Notes under the pieces: generated by a model
Seen by the model: only the letters and a program-made list of their open reading frames with translations
Databases searched by the model: none
Told to the model about the DNA's origin: nothing
DNA from: Acidobacteriota bacterium
Lineage (GTDB): Bacteria > Acidobacteriota > Thermoanaerobaculia > Gp7-AA8
Assembly: GCA_003223645.1 (NCBI GenBank)
Contig: QHVT01000004.1
Location: forward strand, 247,334-311,333
Reading direction: 5' to 3'
Length of the DNA stretch: 64,000 nt
Shown: positions 9,246 through 17,512 of the stretch, piece by piece
Layout: each line of letters opens with the position of its first letter
Numbering within the stretch: the first letter of the stretch is position 1
Made by a program: the position numbers and the translations under genes

Positions 9246-10004
9246 ATGGATCTCGGAATCAGCAACCGCGTCGCGATGGTCGCCGCCGCCAGCAAGGGAC
9301 TCGGACGCGCAACCGCGGAGGCGCTGCAGGCAGAAGGCTGCCGGGTCTCCGGTCTCGCGCGCTCGATCGAAGCGTGGAACGACGACATGCTTGCCGTCCG
9401 CGGCGACATCTCGAATGCGGAAGACGTGCAGCGCTGGGTCGATGAGACGATCGCGAAGTTCGGGCAGGTCGACATCCTCGTCACGAACACCGGCGGTCCG
9501 CCTGCGGCTCCGTTCATGAAGCTGACCGAAGAAGAGTGGCGCGGGGGCATCGACTCGACGCTGATGAACGTCGTGCGTCTCTGCAAGCTCGTGATTCCGG
9601 ACATGCAGAAGCGGAGGTGGGGGCGCATCGTGAACCTCACGTCGTTCGTCGCGAAGCAACCGATCGAGCTCCTGACGATCAGCTCCACGTTGCGCGCGGG
9701 ATTGTCGGCGCTGACGAAAACGCTCGCCGATCAAGTCGCGCGCGACGGGATTCTCGTCAACGCGATCCTGCCAGGCCATTTCCTCACCGACCGCCAACGC
9801 CACCTCGGCGAGATTCGCGCCGAACAGCAGGGCATCACACTCGACGAATACTTCGCGAAGACGGAAGCGGGGATCCCCATCGGACGCTACGGACGCGCCG
9901 AGGAGCTCGCGAACGTGATCGCGTTCCTCTGCAGCGAGCGCGCGTCGTATCTCACCGGCGCGTCGATCCAGGTCGACGGCGGGTTAGTGCGCTCGACGTT
10001 CTAG
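9246..10004 (+). CDS. SDR-family oxidoreductase lacking the catalytic tyrosine
   Basis: A 252-residue short-chain dehydrogenase/reductase. The nucleotide-binding turn is [15 protein letters not shown] (A instead of the usual TG), followed by NTGGPPAAP and the C-terminal [28 protein letters not shown]. Where the family normally has YxxxK, this protein reads [21 protein letters not shown]. No Tyr stands four residues before the Lys, a state seen in a known subgroup of FabG-like SDRs that conserve the fold. It may be an atypical reductase or a non-catalytic binder. The substrate is unknown. Monocistronic between two inverted repeats. Confidence 0.85.
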   Translation: MDLGISNRVAMVAAASKGLGRATAEALQAEGCRVSGLARSIEAWNDDMLAVRGDISNAEDVQRWVDETIAKFGQVDILVTNTGGPPAAPFMKLTEEEWRGGIDSTLMNVVRLCKLVIPDMQKRRWGRIVNLTSFVAKQPIELLTISSTLRAGLSALTKTLADQVARDGILVNAILPGHFLTDRQRHLGEIRAEQQGITLDEYFAKTEAGIPIGRYGRAEELANVIAFLCSERASYLTGASIQVDGGLVRSTF

Positions 10005-10005
10005 A

Positions 10006-10065
10006 AAGTGGAGGACAGGCAATCCTGCCTGTCCATGGACAGACAAGATTGTCTGTCCTCCACTT
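10006..10065. repeat. AAGTGGAGGACAGGC inverted repeat
   Basis: The outer arms AAGTGGAGGACAG and CTGTCCTCCACTT enclose two small hairpins (GACAGGCAATCCTGCCTGTC and GACAGACAAGATTGTCTGTC). The element starts two bases after the SDR stop codon. Confidence 0.9.
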
Positions 10066-10117
10066 GTCTAGGCGTCTTTGCGGAGACCGCGCTCGCGCTG
10101 CTTCAACAACGAATCAA

Positions 10118-10220
10118 GTGTCATTCCGAGCCGCGTAGACGGCGAGGAATCCCCGGCGTAAGGACGCTGCTCGCTTCGTCGGCGGGGGATCCTTCGCCGT
10201 CTTCGCGGCTCAGGATGACA
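10118..10220. repeat. GTCATTCCGAGCC/GGCTCAGGATGAC family inverted repeat
   Basis: The left end GTGTCATTCCGAGCCGCGTAG and right end CGTCTTCGCGGCTCAGGATG are complementary ends of the family seen again at 13401, 15787, 27578, 52608 and 52764. The internal words GGAATCCCCGGCG and GGGGGATCC are partly complementary. Confidence 0.85.
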
Positions 10221-10252
10221 TATTTGTTTTGACGTCGAAGTACGACGACCAA

Positions 10253-11125
10253 TCAATCCCAACTCGTCCCGTTCATCTTCGCCACGATCTTCGCGACTTC
10301 GATGTAGTCCGCGCCTTCGCCGAGCTCGTTCAGCGACGCGGTGAAGAGCTGTTGCGTGAGCGCGAGCATCGGCGTCGACGCGTGCTGCTGATGCGAGAGC
10401 GCGTTGGCGATGCGGATGTCCTTGTCGTGATGCGCGAGCTTGAATACGAGCGGCCACTTGTGATCGCGGAGACGCATCGGAAGAAGATTCTCCGATGCGT
10501 TCGAGCGTCCGCTGCCGGCGTTCGTCACTTCGAGTGCGGTCTTGATGTCGATGCCGAGGCGCTTCGCGAGGAGCAGGCACTCCGAGGTGATCCACACCGT
10601 TGCGCCCATGATCGAGTTCGTCAGCACCTTGATCGCGTGACCCGCGCCGACGTCGCCGACGTGAATCAGCGTCTTGCCGTTGAGTCGCAGCACTTCTTTC
10701 GCGCGCTCCACGTCCTCCGCCCGCCCGCCCATCATGATCGTGAGCGTCGCGTTCTCCGCGCCGACGACCGCGCCCGTCACCGGCGCGTCGACGAACGCGA
10801 CGCCTTTTTCCGCGAGCCGCTTCTCCGTCTCGCGGCTCACGTTCGGATCGCCGCTCGTGGCATCGATCCACAACGTTCCCGTTTTCAGATGCGGCAATAA
10901 CGGATCGACGATCTCGTCGACCTCTTTGCTGGTCGGCAGCATCGTGACGATCACCTCGGCATTCGCACACTCTGCGAGATCGTTCGCGAGCTTCGTCCCA
11001 TGCTCGCGCGCGTGCCGCTCCGCTTTCTCGCGCGTGCGATTCCACACCGTTACGTCGTGTTCTTTCGAGAGATGGCGCGCCATGGGATAGCCCATCGCAC
11101 CGAGTCCGATGAATGCGATCTTCAT
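10253..11125 (-). CDS. NAD(P)-dependent beta-hydroxyacid dehydrogenase (3-hydroxyisobutyrate dehydrogenase family)
   Basis: A 290-residue protein. It has an N-terminal Rossmann GxGxxG (IAFIGLGAMGYPMARHL), an NRT after the second strand typical of NADP use, the substrate-binding DAPVTGAVVGAENATLTIMMGG, and the catalytic GHAIKVLTNSIMGATVWITSE block whose Lys (residue about 170) is the conserved catalytic base. The C-terminus is all-helical (WPLVFKLAHHDKDIRIA), as in the family. These enzymes oxidise 3-hydroxyisobutyrate or reduce tartronate semialdehyde or glyoxylate. The exact substrate is not visible. Divergent from the HerA-like ATPase gene. Confidence 0.9.
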   Translation of the reverse strand: MKIAFIGLGAMGYPMARHLSKEHDVTVWNRTREKAERHAREHGTKLANDLAECANAEVIVTMLPTSKEVDEIVDPLLPHLKTGTLWIDATSGDPNVSRETEKRLAEKGVAFVDAPVTGAVVGAENATLTIMMGGRAEDVERAKEVLRLNGKTLIHVGDVGAGHAIKVLTNSIMGATVWITSECLLLAKRLGIDIKTALEVTNAGSGRSNASENLLPMRLRDHKWPLVFKLAHHDKDIRIANALSHQQHASTPMLALTQQLFTASLNELGEGADYIEVAKIVAKMNGTSWD

Positions 11126-11132
11126 GGGCGCG

Positions 11133-11242
11133 AGAGTAGGCGCAAAGGCTCATAGGCGCAAAGGCGCAAAGTGGAACCGCTCGCGACGATCTCCTTTGAG
11201 CCTTTGCGCCTATGAGCCCATGAGCCTTTACGCCTATGCTTC
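11133..11242. repeat. GGCGCAAAGGCTCATAGG word inverted repeat in a divergent gap
   Basis: The words AGGCGCAAAGGCTCATAGG (11138-11170) are mirrored by CTTTGCGCCTATGAGCCC and TGAGCCTTTACGCC (11196-11235). It is the same family as 2948-3142 and 25211-25375. It sits between divergent start codons at 11125 and 11247. Confidence 0.88.
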
Positions 11243-11246
11243 GCCC

Positions 11247-12824
11247 ATGACCTTCGACGAAACCTACCGCGCCGCCTTCGGCTTCACCGACCCCGCCCTC
11301 GATGTCGGCCGCGTTCTTCGCGAGGGCTCGCCCGCCGCGGAGCTCGCAGTGAAGATTCCGCTGCGGATGATGAACCGGCACGGTCTCATCGCCGGTTCGA
11401 CGGGCACGGGGAAGACGCGCACGCTGCAACTGATCGCCGAAGACTTGTCGCGCAACGGCGTTCCCGTTTTTCTCGCGGACGTGAAGGGCGATCTCGCCGG
11501 GATGTGCGTGCAGGGCGAATCGAACGAGCGCCTCAACGCGCGGCGCGTGCATCCAGCCGAGGCGTTTCCGGTCGAGTTCTTCAGCCTCACCGGAAATCGC
11601 GGCATTCAGTTGCGCGCGACGGTCTCGTCGTTCGGCCCCGTCCTCCTCGGCAAGGTGCTCGATCTCACCGACGTGCAGCAGAGCGTCCTGGCGATGGTCT
11701 TCAAGTACTGCGACGACCGCCGCATGCCGCTCCTCGACTTTGACGATCTCCGCGACGTTCTCAATTACCTGGTTACCGACGGCAAAGACGATTTGAAGCA
11801 GTACGGCGGCATGTCCGCGGCGACGGTCGGCGTGCTGGTGCGCAAGATGGTCGAGCTGGAGCAACAGGGCGCGGCGAAGTTTTTCGGCGAGCCGGAGCTC
11901 GACATCAACGACTTGATGCGCGCCGTGCCTACGCAAAACGGCATCCGCGGCATCGTGAACATCCTTTCGCTCGCCGACGTGCAGGACAAGCCGCGCCTCT
12001 ACTCGACCTTCCTGATGTGGCTCCTCGGCCAGTTCTATTTCAAGATGCCGGAGGCCGGCGATCCCGACAAGCCGAAGCTGGTGTTCTTCTTCGACGAAGC
12101 GCATCAGCTGTTCGACGACGCGTCGTCCGCGCTCGTCGAGCACATCGAACAAGTCGCGCGTCTCATCCGATCGAAAGGGATCGGCGTCTTCTTCATCACG
12201 CAGACGCCGAAGGACGTCGACGAAGACGTGCTGGCGCAGCTCGGCAATCGCGTGCAGCACGCGATCCGCGCGTTCACGCCGAAGGATGCGAAGAACATCA
12301 AGGCGACGGCGTCGACGTTTCCGCCGAGTGAGCACGTCGACGTTCCGAAATCGCTGACGTCCCTCGGCATCGGCGAAGCGCTCGTCAGCGTGCTCGATCC
12401 GAAAGGCGTTCCGACGCCGGTCGCGCCGGCGCAAGTCCTCGCGCCGTCGTCGTGGATGTCGGCGATCGACGACGCGCAATATCAGCGTGTGATCTCCGCG
12501 TCGACGCTCAACGCGAAGTATTCGACGGCGATCAATCGCGAGAGCGCGCACGAGATCCTGCAGGCGAAGCTTGCGAAGAGTGCGGAGGCGGAGCCGCCGC
12601 AACCGAGCGAAGGAGACGACTTCGATTGGCGGCAGAGCGCGCCGGCGGCGCGTTCTACATCGCGTAGGAAATCTACGACGCTGAGCACGTCGGGAGCACG
12701 CAGATCCTCACGATCGACGGCGGAACGGGTGTTCGAGTCTGCAGCCCGTGGAGTGGCGAACCAGGTGGGACACGAAGCGGTGCGGGCGTTGAAGCGAGGA
12801 CTGCTCGGGATGTTGAAGTTCTGA
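11247..12824 (+). CDS. HerA/YjgR-type (DUF853) P-loop ATPase
   Basis: A 525-residue AAA-type ATPase. Walker A is GSTGTGKTRT (about residues 49-58). VFLADVKGDLAG follows the first strand and is typical of the DUF853 family. Walker B is LVFFFDEAHQLFDD, and the sensor/arginine-finger region IGVFFITQTPKDVDEDVLAQLGNRVQHAIRAFT is present. The C-terminal 80 residues are basic and low-complexity, ending GHEAVRALKRGLLGML. The family is related to the HerA-FtsK translocases, but no biochemical role is firmly assigned. There is no NurA-like nuclease gene beside it. ATG 11247 was chosen over upstream frames that only translate the word repeat. Confidence 0.88.
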   Translation: MTFDETYRAAFGFTDPALDVGRVLREGSPAAELAVKIPLRMMNRHGLIAGSTGTGKTRTLQLIAEDLSRNGVPVFLADVKGDLAGMCVQGESNERLNARRVHPAEAFPVEFFSLTGNRGIQLRATVSSFGPVLLGKVLDLTDVQQSVLAMVFKYCDDRRMPLLDFDDLRDVLNYLVTDGKDDLKQYGGMSAATVGVLVRKMVELEQQGAAKFFGEPELDINDLMRAVPTQNGIRGIVNILSLADVQDKPRLYSTFLMWLLGQFYFKMPEAGDPDKPKLVFFFDEAHQLFDDASSALVEHIEQVARLIRSKGIGVFFITQTPKDVDEDVLAQLGNRVQHAIRAFTPKDAKNIKATASTFPPSEHVDVPKSLTSLGIGEALVSVLDPKGVPTPVAPAQVLAPSSWMSAIDDAQYQRVISASTLNAKYSTAINRESAHEILQAKLAKSAEAEPPQPSEGDDFDWRQSAPAARSTSRRKSTTLSTSGARRSSRSTAERVFESAARGVANQVGHEAVRALKRGLLGMLKF

Positions 12825-12967
12825 GATGTCGGTCGAGACCCTCCGGCTCGCGTTGCAGAGAGAGAGAGGTAGCTTCAGCAAATTCCACGGAGGCACGCCC
12901 ATTCGCCCGCTCTTCCGTGGTTGGGTCCGAGGTGGGCGCGAAACTGAAGGGTCTCGATAGACATCTC
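12823..12967. mobile_element. MITE-like element with 20-bp terminal inverted repeats
   Basis: GAGATGTCGGTCGAGACCCT at 12823-12842 and AGGGTCTCGATAGACATCTC at 12948-12967 are reverse complements at 18 of 20 positions. The 105 bp between them has no coding signal. The left end overlaps the last two bases of the HerA-like gene's stop codon. It encodes no transposase, so it would be non-autonomous. No target duplication is obvious. Confidence 0.6.
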
Positions 12968-12982
12968 AAAGATCTGGACAAG

Positions 12983-13003
12983 AAAAAAGGGGCGTTACGC
13001 CCC
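12983..13003 (-). terminator. Intrinsic terminator downstream of the ferredoxin gene
   Basis: Read on the minus strand, GGGGCG-TAA-CGCCCC forms a 6-bp stem with a 3-nt loop followed immediately by six T (12988-12983). It lies about 90 bp after the ferredoxin stop and is one of the few textbook Rho-independent terminators in the window. Confidence 0.85.
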
Positions 13004-13090
13004 TTTGTTGCCGCTTTTCCGGCCCGATTGCTACCCGGCGAGCAATCTACATCTGTGTCCTGCTCAATGTAGTGAGCTGGATCACAAAAC

Positions 13091-13357
13091 TCAAGCGTTG
13101 TTTTTGTACCAGTCCGCGTTGATCTGGGTGTACTGCTTCCACTGGTCGGGAACGAGGTCGGCCGGAAAGATCGCCTGGACCGGACAGGCCGGCTCGCACG
13201 CCCCGCAGTCGATGCACACTTCGGGGTCGATGTAGAGCATGGTTGCCTCGGCGAAACCTGTTTCGTCCTTGCGCGGGTGGATGCAATCGACGGGGCAGAC
13301 ATCGACACACGCGGTGTCCTTCGTGTTGATGCACGGCTCAGCAATCACATAGGCCAT
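13091..13357 (-). CDS. Ferredoxin with two iron-sulfur cluster motifs (7Fe/8Fe type)
   Basis: An 88-residue cytoplasmic electron carrier. The first cluster region is CINTKDTACVDVCPVDCIHP and the second is CIDCGACEPACPVQAI. The spacing of the first motif (extra residues between the first two Cys) fits a 3Fe-4S or modified 4Fe-4S centre, so a 7Fe ferredoxin is most likely. The C-terminal extension (DLVPDQWKQYTQINADWYKN) is common in this subgroup. A strong GGAGGAAA Shine-Dalgarno precedes ATG 13357. Monocistronic with its own terminator. Confidence 0.93.
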   Translation of the reverse strand: MAYVIAEPCINTKDTACVDVCPVDCIHPRKDETGFAEATMLYIDPEVCIDCGACEPACPVQAIFPADLVPDQWKQYTQINADWYKNNA

Positions 13358-13400
13358 CTGGGGTCATTTCCTCCGACCGTAGGTTCGCGCATTGTAACTC

Positions 13401-13475
13401 GTCATCCTGAGCGTAGCGAAGGATCTCAGGTTACGCAGCACGAGATCCTTCGCCGTCTTCGCGGCTCAGGATGAC
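13401..13475. repeat. GTCATCCTGAGC family inverted repeat
   Basis: GTCATCCTGAGCGTAGCGAA at the left and GCGGCTCAGGATGAC at the right are complementary ends, with GGATCTC and GAGATCC as inner arms. It is followed directly by a small GACGGCC/GGCCGTC hairpin (13472-13489) touching the stop codon of the next minus-strand gene. Confidence 0.9.
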
Positions 13476-13488
13476 GGCCTTTCGGCCG

Positions 13489-15561
13489 TCACTCGTTCCA
13501 GCGCCGAATCGACTCGATCATGTAGTCGTTGCCCATGAACGAGACGATGTCGCCGGAGGCGTGGCCGATGAGTTTTTTCGCGACGTCGGATTGATTCGAG
13601 TAGACGCCGTGCTCGGGATCGGACTCCCACGGACCGAGGATCGTGACGTCGCGGCGGACGTCTCCGTTGGAGAGCTCGATCTTCGTGCCGACGCGCGCGA
13701 CGCTCGTGTCGATCTGCGCCGGATCGAGGACGCGCACGCGCGAGATCTCGCCGGCGAGCTCGCCGACGCGCGCGGACAAATACTCAGCGCGCTGCCGCGC
13801 TGCCTTGTATTCGAAGTTCTCGCGCAGATCGCCCATCTCGCGCGCGGCCTGCAAGGCCTTCGAGTTCGCGGGAATCTCGACAGCCTTGAGGTGCGTGAGC
13901 TCCGCGCGTTTTTTCTCGAGTGAATCCGCGGTCGCGTAGACCGGCTCCTCCTGCGGCTCGCGCAGCGTCGGATACTTCATGTGCGCGGCCTGCTTGAGCG
14001 TGTCGCGGCGATACTCCTCGAGCGCGCCGTAGCGGTCGAGCGTCTCGACAAGCTTGCGCGCGCCTTCTTCGTTCTCCTGCCCCATCACGATGCGGACGGC
14101 CAGTCCGCCTTTGTCGAACAAGTCCTTGAGCCGCGCGCGCACCGGCGCGAACTCGTCGTGCGTCAGCGCGTCGAGGAGCTGAAAGAGCAGGTTGTAATTC
14201 GCGCGATCGCTCAGCGTCTCGTCATCGTGGAGGCGCTTGGCGAGCCAGTAGAACGCGTGCGGATGGCGGCGCGGATAGCGCAGCGTCTCGTCGAACAGGC
14301 GATCGCGGATGTCGTTCTGCCCCGCTTCTTCGAGCGCGTTCATGATGTTCGTGAGGATGCGCGGCTCGGAGTCGAGAAAAAACTCCTCGGCGTAGACCTT
14401 CGGCCAGTCGGGATGGTTCTCGCGCACGACGGCCAGCGCTTTCTCGCGCATCGGCTTGTCGTTGATGGCCGCGATCGTTCGCGACGCCATCGCGCCGCCG
14501 AGGAGAGAGGACGCTTCCAGCGGCGACGTGTACGTGCCGGGCAATGACTCGAGTGTCGTCAGAATCTGCCACGCCATCGCCGCGTCGGTGCGCGCGATCC
14601 TGGCCGCTTCTGTTGCGAGCGCGGACGAGAACGCGTTCGCCAACTCTTTGCTGCGGCCGCTGTGCTTGCGCGCGAGCTCGAGCTTCGTTTTCGCATCCGC
14701 GCGATCGAAGTCGCGGCGGATCGCCGCTTCGGCGTCGGACTCCGATCCCGCGAACGCATATGTCGCCTTCGCGCCGGTGCCGCTCGTGATGACCTGCGGA
14801 TTCTTTCTCGCCGACGTCCACCACGAGTTCCACTTCTCCTGGGGAACAATGCCGATCACCGCGTCGCGCACTTCCGACATCACCATCGGACGTCCGAAGC
14901 TCTGGAGAATGCGCGCGAAGAATTCGGGCGGCGAGTCTTTCGCTGCCGCCTTCAACTTCTCGCCGTTCGTGAACTTCTCGCGCAGCACGTGGCCCTCGGG
15001 CAGCGGCATGAGAAACTTCGCGGCCGCGCCGAGAGGAACGGAGACGCGTTTGTCTTTTTCGAAATCGAGGCGGCAGATGCCGAGCTCCGGATTCAGCTCC
15101 GTCACGCATCCGGCGCCGCGGCCGGTCATGAAGAAGCACTGCCCTTCGTCGTACGTGAGCCACGTCTCGATCTTGTCCGCGCGCTCGACGGGATTGCTCT
15201 GCACGTCGGCGAAGCCGGCAAACTTGTACGCGCGCTCGAAGCTGCGATGCGTGCCGAGGCTCTTGCGCAGCGCTTCTTCGATCTGCGGACGCAGCTGCGC
15301 GGGATGTTTGGAAAGGCGGCCGAGCTCTTTCAGCACCGCGAGGCGCTGCGGCCAGAGGTGCTTGTCTTTGAGAGCGTCGGAGAGGAGACCGAGGAGCGTG
15401 TCCGACTGCGTGCGCTGCTCGGACTTGCGGAGCTGCTTGCCGAGATGAAGAAAAGTGTCGACGTCCTTCGGGTCGCTCTCGATCTGGTTCATCCAGAGCG
15501 ACTCGAGCTCATCGAACTTTTTTTGTTGGATCAGAACCTGCGCGTCTTCGCGAAAACCCAT
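13489..15561 (-). CDS. Large protein with C-terminal GreA/GreB domain and helical N-terminal extension
   Basis: A 690-residue protein, against about 158 for ordinary GreA. Residues from about 535 form a full Gre module: a coiled coil (LTHLKAVEIPANSKALQAAREMGDLRENFEYKAARQ), whose tip carries the acidic DLRENFEY sequence that inserts into the RNA polymerase secondary channel, then the FKBP-like domain (VGTKIELSNGD..., SDVAKKLIGHASGDIV). The upstream 530 residues are helical and repetitive, TPR-like at the start (FDELESLWMNQIESDPKDVDTFLHLG), with no known domain by eye. It probably acts on paused transcription complexes, with the extension as a scaffold. A separate short greA is not in this window. 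Confidence 0.85.
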   Translation of the reverse strand: MGFREDAQVLIQQKKFDELESLWMNQIESDPKDVDTFLHLGKQLRKSEQRTQSDTLLGLLSDALKDKHLWPQRLAVLKELGRLSKHPAQLRPQIEEALRKSLGTHRSFERAYKFAGFADVQSNPVERADKIETWLTYDEGQCFFMTGRGAGCVTELNPELGICRLDFEKDKRVSVPLGAAAKFLMPLPEGHVLREKFTNGEKLKAAAKDSPPEFFARILQSFGRPMVMSEVRDAVIGIVPQEKWNSWWTSARKNPQVITSGTGAKATYAFAGSESDAEAAIRRDFDRADAKTKLELARKHSGRSKELANAFSSALATEAARIARTDAAMAWQILTTLESLPGTYTSPLEASSLLGGAMASRTIAAINDKPMREKALAVVRENHPDWPKVYAEEFFLDSEPRILTNIMNALEEAGQNDIRDRLFDETLRYPRRHPHAFYWLAKRLHDDETLSDRANYNLLFQLLDALTHDEFAPVRARLKDLFDKGGLAVRIVMGQENEEGARKLVETLDRYGALEEYRRDTLKQAAHMKYPTLREPQEEPVYATADSLEKKRAELTHLKAVEIPANSKALQAAREMGDLRENFEYKAARQRAEYLSARVGELAGEISRVRVLDPAQIDTSVARVGTKIELSNGDVRRDVTILGPWESDPEHGVYSNQSDVAKKLIGHASGDIVSFMGNDYMIESIRRWNE

Positions 15562-15583
15562 AGAAGGTGCGCATTGTATTGAA

Positions 15584-15742
15584 CTAGTGGCGCAGTTTCA
15601 CAAGTGCTTTGAATACGTCGAACGGCAGCTCTTCGGCGTGGACGATCTGACGGAGATGGTGCAGCGAAGTGCGCCGCTCCTTCACATCGCTGAGAGAAAT
15701 ATTGTGCTTCCGCAGGAGGTCGTGTGCTTTCTGTTCGTGCAT
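15584..15742 (-). CDS. Possible small protein, 52 residues
   Basis: The minus strand has an open frame from ATG 15742 to TAG 15584: a basic helical peptide MHEQKAHDLLRKHNISLSDVKE... ending FDVFKALVKLRH. Codon third positions are mostly G/C like the neighbours, and it lies in a gap with no other gene. No good Shine-Dalgarno is visible. It could be a real microprotein or chance. Confidence 0.4.
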   Translation of the reverse strand: MHEQKAHDLLRKHNISLSDVKERRTSLHHLRQIVHAEELPFDVFKALVKLRH

Positions 15743-15786
15743 GGTGCCGCGTCGAACGGGCTGGGCCAGGGAGCTATTCCCCCTTC

Positions 15787-15879
15787 GTCATCCTGAGGCG
15801 CGGAGACGCCGAAGGATCTCGTGCGACGCAAACGTCTCGCATTCAGAGATCCTTCGCCGTCTTCGCGGCTCAGGATGAC
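15787..15879. repeat. GTCATCCTGAGGC family inverted repeat overlapping the mpl stop
   Basis: The left end GTCATCCTGAGGCGCGGAGA and right end TCTTCGCGGCTCAGGATGAC match the family, with AAGGATCTC and GAGATCCTT as inner arms. The right arm encodes the last residues and the TGA stop of mpl (TCA-TCC-TGA on the minus strand). Confidence 0.9.
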
Positions 15880-17312
15880 GATGCCGTCACCTTCAATTCC
15901 GCCAAGATCTTCTCGTGCACGCCACCAAAGGCGCCCGACGACATCACGAGAACCACGTCCCCGTCTTTTGCGTCCCGTGCAACCCGCTTCGCAATGTCGT
16001 CAATGTCGTCGATCTGTTCTGTCGGCACGCTGAGGCTCTGCATGATCGCCGGCACCGACATCATCTTGTCGAGTCCGTAGCGTGTCTCGTAGCGCTGCAG
16101 GTGAAAGATCGGTCCGATGATCACGCGGTCGGCGTTGGCGAACGCGTCGATGTAGCCGCTCTCGAATTCCTTGCGCGACGACGAGATCGAGCGCGGCTCG
16201 AAGAGCGCCCAGATGCGCTGCCCCGGATAACGGTCGCGCGCGCCTTTGAGCGTCGTCGCGATCGCGGTCGGATGATGCGCGAAATCGTCGATGACCGTGA
16301 CGCCGCGCTCGGTACCGCGTACTTCCATGCGCCGCTTGATGCCCTGGAAGGTCTCGAATCCTTTTTGAATGTCGGCATCGGAGACGCCGCGCAACTTCGC
16401 GATCACCGCGTCGGCGAGCGCGTTGAGCACGTTGTGTTTTCCGGAGAGCGTCGTGCGGAAACGCGCCCACTCCTTCCCTTCCCACCACGCCGTGAACTCC
16501 GTTCCCTCCGGATGCTCGGCAGCGTCCATCGCGAACGCGTCGCACTTGCGGTCCCAGCCGAACGTCACCCAGCGCGCAACCGCGTTGCCGCGCAGTCCCA
16601 TCACGTGCTCGTCGTCGCCGTTGGCGACGATCACATCCTCGCGCGCGACGCGCTCGACCGCCACGCGGAACGCGGCGATGATCGCATCGAGATTCGCGTA
16701 GATGTCGGCGTGATCGAACTCGATGTTGTTCACCAGCAGCGTGTTCGCGCGGTAGTGCAGAAACTTCGGTCCCTTGTCGAAGAACGCGGTGTTGTACTCG
16801 TCGCCCTCGATGACGAAGTCGGGTCCGTCGCCGAGCTTGAAGTTCTGATTGAAGTTGAGCGGGATGCCGCCGACGACCATGCCGGGATCGCGTCCCGCGG
16901 CCTCGAGCATCCACGCCATCAGCGACGTCGTGGTCGTCTTTCCGTGTGTGCCGGTGATGACGATCGAGTGTTTGCCTTTGATGAAGAGGTGATAGATCGC
17001 CTCCGGCATCGACGTGTACGGCAGGTCCATCTCCACCGTCGCGGCCGCCTCGGCGTTGGTATTCGCCGCGGCATTGCCGATCACCACGAGATCGGGACGG
17101 AACGTTTCCAGATGCTCCTTCGTATACTCTTCGAGCACGGGAATCCGCAGTCGTTCGAGGTATGTCGACATCGGCGGATAGATGTGCTCGTCGGATCCCG
17201 AGACTTCGTACCCGCGCTGCTGGAGCATCCCGGCCAGCGAGGCCATCGCCGTCCCGGAGATACCGATCAGGTAAACGCGTTTTACGTTGGGGATTTCAGT
17301 GAGGTGCGGCAT
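15870..17312 (-). CDS. mpl: UDP-N-acetylmuramate:L-alanyl-gamma-D-glutamyl-meso-diaminopimelate ligase
   Basis: A 480-residue Mur ligase that joins recycled murein tripeptide to UDP-MurNAc. The N-terminal domain reads YLIGISGTAMASLAGMLQQ and GSDEHIYPPMS, the Mpl (not MurC) variant. The ATP loop is TGTHGKTTTTSL (about residues 117-128). The diagnostic sequence EYNTAFFDKGPKFLHY and LLVNNIEFDHADIY follow. The C-terminal domain contains DDFAHHPTAI and FEPRS. The protein ends TASSS, where the last two Ser codons and the stop are contributed by the adjoining repeat. No other mur gene is adjacent. Confidence 0.93.
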   Translation of the reverse strand: MPHLTEIPNVKRVYLIGISGTAMASLAGMLQQRGYEVSGSDEHIYPPMSTYLERLRIPVLEEYTKEHLETFRPDLVVIGNAAANTNAEAAATVEMDLPYTSMPEAIYHLFIKGKHSIVITGTHGKTTTTSLMAWMLEAAGRDPGMVVGGIPLNFNQNFKLGDGPDFVIEGDEYNTAFFDKGPKFLHYRANTLLVNNIEFDHADIYANLDAIIAAFRVAVERVAREDVIVANGDDEHVMGLRGNAVARWVTFGWDRKCDAFAMDAAEHPEGTEFTAWWEGKEWARFRTTLSGKHNVLNALADAVIAKLRGVSDADIQKGFETFQGIKRRMEVRGTERGVTVIDDFAHHPTAIATTLKGARDRYPGQRIWALFEPRSISSSRKEFESGYIDAFANADRVIIGPIFHLQRYETRYGLDKMMSVPAIMQSLSVPTEQIDDIDDIAKRVARDAKDGDVVLVMSSGAFGGVHEKILAELKVTASSS

Positions 17313-17347
17313 CGGTCGTCACTTCGCAAATATCATGCTTTGAACCG

Positions 17348-17427
17348 AGATGGCAGATCGCGGATGGCAGATGGCAGAGCACGAACAGCGTTTTTTCGCC
17401 ATCTGCCATCTGCCATCCGCCATCCAA
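17348..17427. repeat. ATGGCAGATGGCGG word inverted repeat in a divergent gap
   Basis: GAGATGGCAGATCGCGGATG and GGCAGATGGC words (17348-17375) are mirrored by GCCATCTGCCATCTGCCATC and CGCCATCC (17399-17426). It lies between the divergent starts of mpl and the DUF1573 gene, and is the same word family as 4574, 8849 and 21720. Confidence 0.9.
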
Positions 17428-17512
17428 TCAAGGGGAATGGCCGTTTTCACGCCGGTGTTCGGAACGCTGGCCTGACCAACAGGTCTTCTAAACCACAGGA
17501 GGGTTTCGCGCA

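Noticed and set aside
10068-12602. 844-codon minus-strand frame across two genes
   Set aside because: It is a shadow of the plus-strand ATPase and of the dehydrogenase in another frame, and crosses an intergenic repeat.
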